Shown one piece after another: positions 25,975 through 34,994 of a stretch of 45,311 nt of DNA. The notes beneath the pieces were generated by a model that was not told where the DNA came from, made no database searches, and was given only the letters and a program-made list of their open reading frames with translations. The stretch's first letter is position 1; every line of letters begins with the position of its first letter. Both the position numbers and the translations under genes were made by a program. The stretch comes from CAZSMK01 sp964608095 (lineage in GTDB: Bacteria > Sumerlaeota > Sumerlaeia > MWCT01 > JAGHBZ01): assembly GCA_964608095.1 (NCBI GenBank), contig CAZSMK010000094.1, forward strand, positions 1-45,311, in the 5' to 3' direction.

Positions 25975-27147
25975 TCAGTGAGCAGATTCAATAATACTCT
26001 TACCTTTTTCAATAAACAACTGGAGCCAGGCTTTGGTGATTGCCCCCCCGATTCCGTTGTCTTCAGTGTACTCATCTACTCGCTTTCCCCAGTAGAAGCT
26101 GACGAAGCCATCCACTATTGGTCTGGCTCCATCGATAAAGTGCTCCATCTCCTCGATGCTGCATTGCAGCGGAAACATCTCCTCGACGAGGAGTGGTTTG
26201 CCGACATCATACACGGCAAGTGCGGTGAGGGCTTTTTCGACTTCGCCTTTCCTGGGATAAAAGTGGACGCTGACAAAATTTAGGTTCTCGCCAACTGCGT
26301 CGGAATAGAAGAACGGTTTTGCGTTGGGCCAGACGTGTGCCCACGGTATCACGCCTACGGTCACGAGATGATGTTCATCGTGTTTTCTGATCGCTGCGAC
26401 GAGTGTGTCGACCCAAGCACGGGCGACCTGCTCGCGCGTTCGACCCGCAAGGTTAAGCGTGATTCGCTGCACGAAATACTTGCCGCCGAATTCGCCTGCA
26501 AGCCATTCAGTCTCTTTCTTGCCCGCGCCCGGCAGGATTGGTTCGTTCATAAGGTCGTAACAGAATACCGCGGGACTTCCGGCACAGGTCTTTGCCACAG
26601 ATTCCCAGAATAGCGCTTGAACAGACCAGCGAGCCGCTTCATTTAAGGTGTCGTACCATTCGGGCACATCCTGTTTGTGGTAACAGCCCAGGCCGGTGAT
26701 GTCGAGGTAAAGCCCTGTGCGCTCGGACAATGCCACAAGTTCGGCAAGCCGGGCAAGGTTTTCCTGATTGACCTTGTCCGGTGCGGTCATGAATTTCGCG
26801 ACTTGCAGGTGAACCCTGACCACATTCGCGCCGAGCTGCTTGATCTCCCCGAAGTCCTCCTCAACCGTTGACCATTCCTCATGCCAGTAGTCCTCGATAA
26901 GCCTGCCGGAATGGTCGTGGTCGTAGTTCACTCCCCAGGCAAAGAACCTCGAGCCCGATTCGGCGTAAACAAAATCAGCGCCGTCATCGCTGATACGAAT
27001 CCTTTCAAGTTGACCATCGCCCCTACTTTGAGGAGAAGGTACTTTCGCGTGTGTAAACATTGAACCACAAGAGAGAAGAAGCATTGTTGCCACAATGAAA
27101 AAGACCATCTGCATTGTATTATAGAACATCGTGTTTCGTGGATTCAT
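25975..27147 (-). CDS. GH5-like endoglycosidase lipoprotein
   Basis: A 390-residue protein with a lipoprotein signal: lipobox LLLSC gives lipidation at Cys27, so it should be tethered to a membrane. The rest is a clan GH-A TIM barrel of the GH5 type. RVHLQVAKFM marks an early strand, the acid/base glutamate is E202 in YDLMNEP, and the nucleophile is E322 or E323 in LLVEEMFP. Family members cleave beta-linked mannans, glucans or xylans; which one applies here is not readable. It is the first gene of a four-glycosidase run and diverges from two sulfatases across a 404-bp intergenic region. The start (ATG, MNPRN) has no good ribosome-binding site; the internal ATG of MFYN is an alternative. Confidence 0.8.
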   Translation of the reverse strand: MNPRNTMFYNTMQMVFFIVATMLLLSCGSMFTHAKVPSPQSRGDGQLERIRISDDGADFVYAESGSRFFAWGVNYDHDHSGRLIEDYWHEEWSTVEEDFGEIKQLGANVVRVHLQVAKFMTAPDKVNQENLARLAELVALSERTGLYLDITGLGCYHKQDVPEWYDTLNEAARWSVQALFWESVAKTCAGSPAVFCYDLMNEPILPGAGKKETEWLAGEFGGKYFVQRITLNLAGRTREQVARAWVDTLVAAIRKHDEHHLVTVGVIPWAHVWPNAKPFFYSDAVGENLNFVSVHFYPRKGEVEKALTALAVYDVGKPLLVEEMFPLQCSIEEMEHFIDGARPIVDGFVSFYWGKRVDEYTEDNGIGGAITKAWLQLFIEKGKSIIESAH

Positions 27148-27551
27148 AATACGTCACTGGTACATTACTTTATCTTTCACTTTTTGTAACTCTTTTTTGA
27201 TTGTCCGTGAGCCTGAACCATATTTTTTATATACCTAAAAATTTCTTAATGGTACATCTAATATTGACTTATTCAAATAATGAAAAGAAAACATATCAAC
27301 CACATTATTTTGCTCCCAACAAGAAAAGAAAAGTAAAAAGTAAAGGCTTGACCCGAACTCCAACTTTTACTTGATTTAAACTAAATATGTATTTATAAAA
27401 CATACACACTATACTATTCAGCTGTAAGATGTTAGTATTACCCAAAATTGTTATGCTATAAGGACGACAAGCGGGGATGCTTACCCTGCATAGTAAAGGC
27501 ATAATCGCGGTAGTATAGTGCGTCTTGAAATTCACTTTCGGGGGTGTAAGA
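27148..27551. promoter_or_regulatory. Divergent intergenic region between glycosidase and sulfatase operons
   Basis: About 404 bp, strongly AT-rich, without a supported gene. It must carry the promoters for the four glycosidases on one side and the two sulfatases on the other. I see an AT-rich inverted repeat (27331-27341 with 27363-27372, one base short of perfect), a possible common operator or hairpin. No convincing -35/-10 pair could be assigned to either side. Confidence 0.5.
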
Positions 27552-28976
27552 ATGAAAATTAGTTACCTATTATGCTGGAGTTTGGTTCAAACCATACTTG
27601 GTGCCATTTTGTGCATGTGCTCAAATAGAGTATATGCGGAGGAAACCAGACCTAAGCGTCCGCATATAGTACTCATTCTGACAGATGATCTGGGCTATGG
27701 TGACGTGAGCTGCTACGCTACCGGCACCGGCGTACCAACCCCCAACATCGATCGGCTTGCAGGAGAAGGCATTCGTTTCACACAGTTCTATGTGATGGCT
27801 CCGCTCTGTTCGCCTTCACGAGCGGGTATTTTGACCGGGCGTTTTCCCTCGGAGCTGCGTCTGAACAGCTATTTGCAAACAAGGGATGGTAATCGAACCT
27901 GCGACCAGAACGATTTTCTTGATCCTGCTGTTCCTACATTGCCTCGCCTTCTCAAGACAGCCGGTTACAAAACAGCACATATAGGGAAATGGCATCTTGG
28001 CGGGGGGCGGGACGTAGATAACGCACCTTCAATCGGGACCTACGGGTTCGATGAATGGATTGCGACGTGGGAAAGCCCCGAACCACACCCCGATCTTGGA
28101 GTGAAATATGCACCCTGGGATCGCAAAATGGAGCCGGGCCAAGTAGCGCGACATGAACGTACACACTACATGGTAGATAAAAGCCTGGATTTTCTCCGAC
28201 GCAATAAAGAGCAGCCCTGCTATGTCAGCCTCTGGCCTGATGATACCCATACGCCTCATCGCCCCAACCCGGAGATGATGAAAAAATACGGAGGAAGCGA
28301 GGACGAAAGAAAACGACCCTTGAAAAATTTCCAGGGAGTGTTGGAGGAATATGACCGACAGATCGGGAGATTGCTGGATGGACTACGGGAACTCGAAATC
28401 GAGGAGAATACGATTGTTATATTCACTTCCGATAACGGGCCCGCGCCACACTTCCAGCACAGGAGCACAGGGGGGTTACGCGGAATGAAAATGAGCCTCT
28501 ACGAAGGCGGTATCAGGGAACCCTTTATTGTCCGGTGGCCAGCCAGAATCCCCAAAGGTAAGGTGAATGACACAACTGTTCTGGCAGGGGTTGATCTGTT
28601 TTCCACACTATGCACACTGGCGAATGTGGAAATTCCCGCGGAAATTGCAAACGGCTTTACCGGGGAAGATTTGTCGGGCAGTCTCCTGGGGGATAAACTA
28701 CAGCGAACCCGTCCTATATTATGGGAATATGGCCGGAAGGAGGAAGGGTACGGTTATCCCCGCAATCCTGCCGACCGCAGCCCCAATTTAGCAATTCGCG
28801 AAGGGAAATGGAAACTCCTTGTCAATGCGGATGGTACAAACCGCGAACTGTACGATATCATCAAGGATCCAAACGAGACGAATAACCTGGCCGGGATAGA
28901 GACGACGGTTGCAGATGACCTGACTTCCCGGGCTTTGATCTGGAGAAAGGATCTTCCCGGGAGAAACCATAAGTAA
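27552..28976 (+). CDS. Secreted type I sulfatase (copy 1)
   Basis: A 474-residue sulfatase of the alkaline-phosphatase superfamily (S1), with a signal peptide (about 1-29). The metal-binding start reads HIVLILTDDLGYGD. The formylglycine motif is CSPSRAG with C86, a C-x-P-x-R site that must be oxidised to formylglycine to be active. GKWHLGG and the metal site SDNGPA complete the active centre. It removes sulfate esters from a carbohydrate, presumably the polysaccharide attacked by the divergent glycosidases. The ATG at 27552 is preferred because GGGGGTG lies about 8 bases upstream. A second sulfatase gene follows 60 bp later. Confidence 0.88.
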   Translation: MKISYLLCWSLVQTILGAILCMCSNRVYAEETRPKRPHIVLILTDDLGYGDVSCYATGTGVPTPNIDRLAGEGIRFTQFYVMAPLCSPSRAGILTGRFPSELRLNSYLQTRDGNRTCDQNDFLDPAVPTLPRLLKTAGYKTAHIGKWHLGGGRDVDNAPSIGTYGFDEWIATWESPEPHPDLGVKYAPWDRKMEPGQVARHERTHYMVDKSLDFLRRNKEQPCYVSLWPDDTHTPHRPNPEMMKKYGGSEDERKRPLKNFQGVLEEYDRQIGRLLDGLRELEIEENTIVIFTSDNGPAPHFQHRSTGGLRGMKMSLYEGGIREPFIVRWPARIPKGKVNDTTVLAGVDLFSTLCTLANVEIPAEIANGFTGEDLSGSLLGDKLQRTRPILWEYGRKEEGYGYPRNPADRSPNLAIREGKWKLLVNADGTNRELYDIIKDPNETNNLAGIETTVADDLTSRALIWRKDLPGRNHK

Positions 28977-29036
28977 GGGCTTTTGGGAGACCGGTTCAAG
29001 ACGTCTTGAAAATACCTTCATTACAGGAGCATTACA

Positions 29037-31220
29037 ATGCGATTAAAAACCTCTTTGACGTGTATGATACTGAGTTTGCTGTTGTTTATATCAGGCATAA
29101 GGGAGCTGCGCGCCGCTCAAACACCACGTCCCAACATTATCCTGATCATGTCAGACGACATGGGCTGGTCAGACCTTGGATGCTACGGTGGAGAAATCAA
29201 TACCCCCAATCTCGACTCACTTGCCCACGATGGTCTGCGGTTTACGCAGTTCTATAATACCGCCCGGTGCTGTCCCACCCGGGCTTCGCTTCTTACGGGA
29301 CTCTATCCTCACCAAGCAGGGATGGGACACATGATGCGGGATCGTGGCGAAGAGGGATACCGTGGCGACCTCAACAACAGCTGCGTCACCATTGCAGAGG
29401 TCTTACGTAATGCGGGTTACAGGACCTACGCAATAGGAAAATGGCATGTTACCCATTTCGATGGCCCCGATGGCCCCAAACATAATTGGCCTCTGCAACG
29501 AGGATTCGATAAGTATTACGGCTTGATCTGGGGGATCAGCAGCTTCTATGATCCAGCCGTCTGCCGCGACAACACGTATTATTCATGCGAGAATGACCCG
29601 GAATATAAATCCGATGAGTTCTACTTCACCGATGCCCTGAGCGACAATGCGGTGTCATTTATCAAACAGCACGAAACGGAATCACCCGATAGACCGTTTT
29701 TCATGTATGTCGCGTATACGGCAGCCCACTGGCCCATGCATGCCCTTGAGAAAGATATCGCAAAATACAAGGGTAAATTCGACTCGGGCTACGATGCGCT
29801 CCGCAAAGCACGTATTGAAAGGCTGAAGACCTTCGGCCTTATTGATCCAACCTGGATACCTTCGCCGACACAGCGCTCCTGGGACGAAGTTGAGAACAAG
29901 GAATGGGAAATCCGTTGCATGGAAGTATATGCCGCCATGATCGACAACATGGACCAGGGTATCGGAAGAATTGTTGCTGAACTGAAACGGCAGAAAACAT
30001 TTGATAACACCCTGATCTTTTTCCTTCAGGACAATGGTGGATGTGCAGAAGAAATCGGGCGGCAGGTGCAGAAAAAAATTCCTGAAAGCATCCCCCCGCT
30101 GAAAACCGATGAACTGCCCGCAGGTGGCCACCCTAAATACACCCGTGAGGGCAAGCCGATCCTGCATGGTCCCGGCATCATGCCCGGCGGGCCGGATACT
30201 TACATTGCTTATGGCTTGGGATGGGCTAACGTGTCGAACACACCTTTCCGCGAATACAAACACTGGGTGCATGAAGGGGGTATATCCACGCCGTTGATCG
30301 TTCACTGGCCGAAAGGAATACCGGAATCTCGCAAAAACGCGTTTGCGAAAGAGCCCGCTCACCTTGTTGATATCATGGCAACTTGCGTGGACCTTGCAGG
30401 AGCGCAATATCCTGAGGAATTCAAAGGGGAAACGATTGTCCCAATGCAGGGCATAAGCCTTCGACCTGCATTCGAAGGGAAGACCCTTGACCGGAAAGAA
30501 CCTATCTTCTGGGAACATGAAGGAAACCGTGCGGTGCGAGACGGCAAGTGGAAACTTGTCGCCAAAGAAGATCAGCCATGGGAACTTTACGACATGGCAG
30601 CGGATCGAACAGAAATGAACAACCTTGCCGAAAAGTTTCCTGAAAAGGTGAAAAATATGGCTGCAATCTGGGATGCCTGGGCTGCACGGTCGAACGTCCT
30701 ACCCCTCGGCACATGGAAAAGAGAGCCCGATCCAAAAACAACCCAGCGCTTTTTCGAGCTTACACAGGGAGATGAACTTCCACGCGATAAAGGTCCGGTG
30801 GTAAGAGACCGCACGGTTATGATCACTGCCGAAATCCTCGAACATGGATCAGATGGTGTACTTATCGCGCAGGGAGGCTTGGCGCATGGGTACGCTCTTT
30901 ACATGAAAGAAGGGAAAATACACTTTGCAACCCGACGGGATGATAAATTGACAACCATTGCAACGAACGTATCACTCTTACCTGCTCCCCTTTCCGTTGT
31001 TGCAATTATTGAAAAGAACGGACCACTACGCATCATGCAGGATGGAAAGACCCTCGCCTTCTCGCCCACAGGAGGACCCTTGATAATTACACCCATCGAT
31101 GGATTGAGCGTCGGGTGGGATAGAGGACATCCTGTCGGGGATTATCAAGGAGTCTTTCCTTTCAAGGGCAAACTGCGAAAGGTCACCGTGGATACACGGC
31201 AGAAGAACTTGAAGGAATAA
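29037..31220 (+). CDS. Secreted arylsulfatase-type sulfatase with C-terminal extension (copy 2)
   Basis: A 727-residue S1 sulfatase with a signal peptide (about 1-26). The active-site features are NIILIMSDDMGWSD, the formylglycine motif CCPTRAS (C78), GKWHVT and the late metal site DNGG. The catalytic region is of the longer arylsulfatase A type and ends near residue 580 (WELYDMAADRTEMNNLAEKFP). About 140 further residues are rich in beta-strands (RTVMITAEILEH, DGVLIAQGG) and resemble a concanavalin-like lectin domain that may hold substrate. A CAGGAG ribosome-binding site supports the start. It ends 8 bp from the stop codon of the convergent third sulfatase. Confidence 0.88.
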   Translation: MRLKTSLTCMILSLLLFISGIRELRAAQTPRPNIILIMSDDMGWSDLGCYGGEINTPNLDSLAHDGLRFTQFYNTARCCPTRASLLTGLYPHQAGMGHMMRDRGEEGYRGDLNNSCVTIAEVLRNAGYRTYAIGKWHVTHFDGPDGPKHNWPLQRGFDKYYGLIWGISSFYDPAVCRDNTYYSCENDPEYKSDEFYFTDALSDNAVSFIKQHETESPDRPFFMYVAYTAAHWPMHALEKDIAKYKGKFDSGYDALRKARIERLKTFGLIDPTWIPSPTQRSWDEVENKEWEIRCMEVYAAMIDNMDQGIGRIVAELKRQKTFDNTLIFFLQDNGGCAEEIGRQVQKKIPESIPPLKTDELPAGGHPKYTREGKPILHGPGIMPGGPDTYIAYGLGWANVSNTPFREYKHWVHEGGISTPLIVHWPKGIPESRKNAFAKEPAHLVDIMATCVDLAGAQYPEEFKGETIVPMQGISLRPAFEGKTLDRKEPIFWEHEGNRAVRDGKWKLVAKEDQPWELYDMAADRTEMNNLAEKFPEKVKNMAAIWDAWAARSNVLPLGTWKREPDPKTTQRFFELTQGDELPRDKGPVVRDRTVMITAEILEHGSDGVLIAQGGLAHGYALYMKEGKIHFATRRDDKLTTIATNVSLLPAPLSVVAIIEKNGPLRIMQDGKTLAFSPTGGPLIITPIDGLSVGWDRGHPVGDYQGVFPFKGKLRKVTVDTRQKNLKE

Positions 31221-31228
31221 TCATCATA

Positions 31229-32665
31229 TTACCGTTTTTTTGCTTTTCTGGTTTGTGCCTTTATGGGTGTTTTTTTCCATCGCGGTTCCTTGAGTTCGCT
31301 GTTCCACTGCTCATACAGACTGCGCAGCTCTTTTACCACTGTTGGGTTGTCCGCGGAGAGGTCGTGCTGCTCGTGGATATCGTCTTCGAGATTGTAGAGC
31401 GCAGGCGTCGCTAAAGAATTGTCTTTGACCAGTTTCCAGTTGCCGCGTCTTACCGCCCATTGATCCCCGAATCGCCAAAACAGAGCATCATGCGGGATAC
31501 CTTCTATCTCGCCGCGAAGATAGGGCAGCAGGTTGATGCCGTCGATATTCCATTCGTTCGGAATCGAGCCACCGGCAGCTGCTAAGGCCGTAGGTTGAAT
31601 ATCGAGAGAAATCACAGGATAATCGTACACCTTCCCTGATGGCAGATGTCCCTTCCATTGAGCGAGAAACGGCACGCGGATTCCTCCTTCCAGCACCTGT
31701 CCCTTATAACCCCGAAGAGGATTGTTCCGTGACGTGGTTGATTTTGTAGGTCCCCCGTTATCGCTCAGAAAGACGACCAATGTCTTTTCTTCGAGATCGA
31801 GTTCCCGGAGCTGCTCGAGCACCTGACCTACGCCCTCGTCCATTGCAGCAAGCATGGCGGCAAAGGTACGGCGTTGTTTATTCTTGATGTGGCTGAACCG
31901 CGCGAGATATTTCTTCGGCGCCTGAAGCGGCGCATGCACTGCGTTGTAAGAGAGATAAAGAAAGAAAGGCTCGCTCTTATGACGCTCAATAAAAGACACT
32001 GCTTCTCGCGTAAAGGCGTCGGTCAGGTATTCCTTTTCATCTACCACCTCGGTGCCCCTGAGGATCGGGTTATTAGCCGCAGGATTGCTGCCAAAATATT
32101 GATGCGCACCACCGAGGAATCCAAAAAATTCATCGAATCCGCGCTCGGTCGGTATCGAGGGCGCGTTGTTTCCCAGGTGCCATTTGCCGACCATACCGGT
32201 AACATAGCCGAGAGCCTTCATACGCTCCGCAAACGTAACCTCGCTTGAGGGAAGCCCGATATCGGCTCCACTCCCACCGGGATTGAACTCATGCCCGAAC
32301 CGCTGCTGGTAACGCCCGGTTACCAAGCCGGCACGTGTTGGACTGCAGACCGGACACGACACGTACCCATCCGTGAATCGTACACCGTTCTGCGCGATAG
32401 AATCAATGTGTGGCGTTGGAATCCTCCGACCACCCTGTACACCTAGCTCACCATACCCGAGATCATCGGCGAGAATAACAACCACATTTGGTTTATCTGC
32501 AGGGGGCTCTGTAACGGATTCACTCTCTGAAACGAGCTGACCTGTATGTGGTGGAGTTGCACATGACATGAATCCTACGGTAAGCCACAAAAAAACCACA
32601 CTCCTCGATAATGCAACTCCCCGGCTTTGATGTATGTTCTCTGAGCAATGCAATCCACCTTTCAT
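31229..32665 (-). CDS. Sulfatase lipoprotein (copy 3)
   Basis: A 478-residue S1 sulfatase. The N-terminus carries a lipoprotein signal with lipobox GFMSC (Cys35), so this copy should be membrane-tethered, unlike the two convergent sulfatases. NVVVILADDLGYGE, the formylglycine motif CSPTRAG (C107), GKWHLG and SDNGGP are present, and the length is usual for the family. The ATG at 32665 is chosen because AGGAGG lies 6 bases upstream; the frame stays open for 47 more codons, but that part overlaps the M23 peptidase gene. It follows the peptidase by 13 bp, so the two share a transcript. Confidence 0.88.
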   Translation of the reverse strand: MKGGLHCSENIHQSRGVALSRSVVFLWLTVGFMSCATPPHTGQLVSESESVTEPPADKPNVVVILADDLGYGELGVQGGRRIPTPHIDSIAQNGVRFTDGYVSCPVCSPTRAGLVTGRYQQRFGHEFNPGGSGADIGLPSSEVTFAERMKALGYVTGMVGKWHLGNNAPSIPTERGFDEFFGFLGGAHQYFGSNPAANNPILRGTEVVDEKEYLTDAFTREAVSFIERHKSEPFFLYLSYNAVHAPLQAPKKYLARFSHIKNKQRRTFAAMLAAMDEGVGQVLEQLRELDLEEKTLVVFLSDNGGPTKSTTSRNNPLRGYKGQVLEGGIRVPFLAQWKGHLPSGKVYDYPVISLDIQPTALAAAGGSIPNEWNIDGINLLPYLRGEIEGIPHDALFWRFGDQWAVRRGNWKLVKDNSLATPALYNLEDDIHEQHDLSADNPTVVKELRSLYEQWNSELKEPRWKKTPIKAQTRKAKKR

Positions 32666-32678
32666 TAGCAGCCTCCTC

Positions 32679-33557
32679 TTAGTTGTGGATAATAGCATTT
32701 CGCAACAAAAATCGTTGTTGCTTGCCAAACCGCATAGCAACAGGTCTACCATCCTTCTCAGCATGAATGTGAAGATGCGCAATCTCAGCGCTACCCGTAG
32801 AACCACATCTGGCGATTAGGTGTCCTTCGGTAACCAACTCACCCTCCTTCACCAAAACTGAGTTTTGTTGCAAATGTGCCAACCAGACTTGAATATTGTC
32901 ATCCGCTTGTATGACAACGACATTCCCTCTGGACTCGGGGCTTCCCTGGACTCGATCATCGATAGCCCTCACCACAATGCCAATTAATGGAGCATAAATA
33001 GGTTCACCCGCGCTATCACCTTTGCGAACAATGATATCAACGGCATAATTTTGCGAATCCGGATTGCCATGATGGTAATTGGTCAGGGACGTTCTGCCTC
33101 CTGTAACGACTTTCCACTCTCCTTTTACGGGGAAAGCAAGTTGAATTCCATTTGCTGGCGGTAACCTCAAGTATAAAACAAAAGCCAACGTCAATAACCC
33201 TGTTGAAAGAGAAAAAGCCGCTGTAATCCATGAATTCTTTTCAGATTTTGAAGATGAAGAGAATCTAATTATGATAAAGGTATCAACACAGGTGGCAAAA
33301 AGGACAGAGAAGCCAAGAACAAGTGATGCCGTAAGGTTTCTGCCGGTCATAAACAGAGGCGCACCCCAATATATGCTTGCCAGAATTAGAGCCGCAGCCA
33401 CAACCATCAGAAGCTGTGGCGTAATTATACGCCTCCGAAGTTGAGGCGGCGGAGTATCTGATTTCTTCTTTTCCGCACGGAGAATCCGAAAAATACTCGA
33501 AACCCCAAACCAAGCCGCTAAGATATATAGTATTAAAAATGCATTATGCATAATCAA
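32679..33557 (-). CDS. Multi-pass membrane M23-family peptidase
   Basis: A 292-residue protein with four transmembrane helices (about 5-25, 45-68, 75-98 and 110-131) and a C-terminal M23 (lysostaphin/LytM-type) metallopeptidase domain. Candidate zinc ligands are H162 or H163 with D174 in NYAVDIIV, and H253 in AHLHIHAE; H228 in LAHLQ is the usual catalytic histidine. M23 enzymes cut peptide cross-links in peptidoglycan or glycyl linkages in proteins. The spacing of the first His to the Asp is longer than the canonical H-x3-D, but similar in some branches that read QNYAxD. The first start is TTG at 33557; ATG at 33551 is as likely. A sulfatase follows in the same transcript. Confidence 0.75.
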   Translation of the reverse strand: MIMHNAFLILYILAAWFGVSSIFRILRAEKKKSDTPPPQLRRRIITPQLLMVVAAALILASIYWGAPLFMTGRNLTASLVLGFSVLFATCVDTFIIIRFSSSSKSEKNSWITAAFSLSTGLLTLAFVLYLRLPPANGIQLAFPVKGEWKVVTGGRTSLTNYHHGNPDSQNYAVDIIVRKGDSAGEPIYAPLIGIVVRAIDDRVQGSPESRGNVVVIQADDNIQVWLAHLQQNSVLVKEGELVTEGHLIARCGSTGSAEIAHLHIHAEKDGRPVAMRFGKQQRFLLRNAIIHN

Positions 33558-33980
33558 TCACCAGTGTTCCAACTTTAAAACGAGAGATCTACCAAAGGCA
33601 AGTAAATAGAGACCACGAACCCCACCTCATTTAACCAGATCACCCTTCGTCTATTAGACTTAAGTTACTTAATGAGATCTGCAGGATACCCGGGGTTCAA
33701 AAGAGTTGCACCTGAGGTGAAGCCTGAAAAACAGCAGTGAAAGAATACATTTTGGCTGTTAAATAAGTAAATCTTCAACCCCAAAAAGTCTCGGAAGACG
33801 CAAGAAAAGGAAAGCGTATTTGATGTTTAGTATAAGAAGAAAAGTCTTTTAAGGGTTTTAAGGTCCTTCACGGCAAAAGACCTTCATGCCATACCCGAAA
33901 TAGTCCGGTAATTTCAGCATGTCCTTCATGTTATGAAACAGAAAACGGTGTCTAAATGTCTCCATGTTCTACCCTCGAGT
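33558..33980. other. 423-bp intergenic region with a possible terminator hairpin
   Basis: No gene is supported between the prenyltransferase and peptidase genes, both on the minus strand. AAGGTC (33860-33865) and GACCTT (33879-33884) form a 6-bp stem with a 13-base loop. It lies about 100 bp downstream of the prenyltransferase stop, with no clear T-run on the minus strand. GTCTTTT/AAAAGAC arms nearby allow an alternative pairing. The region separates two transcripts, but the terminator is weak. Confidence 0.35.
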
Positions 33981-34994
33981 TTAGGCGTAATGGTATCGGA
34001 TAAAGCGCACCGAGACCAGGTACGAAGTCAAGGCAGCCAGGGCTAAGGGCAGAAGCATAGGAGGGGCTTGCAGAGCGAGCCCGGAAAGAAGGAGCAGGGG
34101 TAGAATCGTGAAAACGCTATAGGTGAGACCAAGATAATGCCAGGGCAATTCCTGCATCAAAGGCGATAGCGATTTACCCGTCTTTCTTGCCTTGAAGATA
34201 TAATACCCGACTGCAAGACAGATGAGTGCCGCTGTTAAGGCAATCACTTTGCCGAAAAGCCCAGGTGTGCACATTACCATGATCAATGTGGTCGCCATGG
34301 ATATTGAAGATAGAACTGCAGCCAGCTGCAGTGTGGCGCGTGTCCGTTCAAGCCCGAGTTGTACGGCAAATGTTCGGCATGACCTTTCACTGTCACTCTC
34401 GAAGTCAATTATCTGGTGAAAGTGAAGATTGACCCACTTTTCGAGAAAAACGATGGTACTGAGCGCCGCAAGCCATTGAACATCTTTTCCCAGCCAGAAC
34501 CATGTTACAACAACATAGGCAAAAACCCCGTGTAAACCATAAGAAATCATGCCTTTGATTCCCCGCTCCTTGAACCGGAATGGTCGAATAGAGTGCAAAA
34601 GACCAAGAGTAACGGCAATCAGATAGGCGCCTATGGACAATGTCGGAGCGCGCGAAAGGGTAAGTATCCCAATGCCGCATACTATAAGTGCGCATACGAT
34701 GGCGATGCCGGTAGCAGGCCGCAACCTTAAAATCCAGCGCTCCTTTCCTGCAGCGATATCATCATGCCTGTCGGTGAGATCGTTTGCCAGGATAACTGCG
34801 ATAGTACGGCAGGATGCCGCTACAAAGAGAATGACACACGGTAGCCAGGCAGCCCAAAGATCCAAAGTCGAATTAGTTGAAACAATGATAGCGAGTGGAA
34901 ACCAGAGGTTCCCGGTCTTGATGATACCGCGGGGTCCCCAGAGGCTCTCCCTACCTATGCGTTTCCACGATAGGAGTGTGTCAGTTGTAATCAT
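33981..34994 (-). CDS. UbiA-superfamily prenyltransferase
   Basis: A 337-residue integral membrane protein with about eight to nine hydrophobic helices. The first Asp-rich motif (ANDLTDRHDDIAAG) and the second (DFESDSERSCRTF) match the two magnesium/diphosphate-binding sites of UbiA enzymes, which join a polyprenyl chain to an aromatic, sugar-phosphate or lipid acceptor. The substrate here is unknown. The ATG at 34994 overlaps the end of the radical SAM gene by 14 bp, so translation is probably coupled. This close pairing suggests both enzymes act in one pathway. No other quinone-synthesis gene is in the window. Confidence 0.8.
   Translation of the reverse strand: MITTDTLLSWKRIGRESLWGPRGIIKTGNLWFPLAIIVSTNSTLDLWAAWLPCVILFVAASCRTIAVILANDLTDRHDDIAAGKERWILRLRPATGIAIVCALIVCGIGILTLSRAPTLSIGAYLIAVTLGLLHSIRPFRFKERGIKGMISYGLHGVFAYVVVTWFWLGKDVQWLAALSTIVFLEKWVNLHFHQIIDFESDSERSCRTFAVQLGLERTRATLQLAAVLSSISMATTLIMVMCTPGLFGKVIALTAALICLAVGYYIFKARKTGKSLSPLMQELPWHYLGLTYSVFTILPLLLLSGLALQAPPMLLPLALAALTSYLVSVRFIRYHYA

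Noticed and set aside
20519..32665. A Bacteroidetes-type polysaccharide utilisation locus with SusC/SusD
   Set aside because: No TonB-dependent receptor, SusD-like protein or sensor/regulator gene is present; only hydrolases and sulfatases are.
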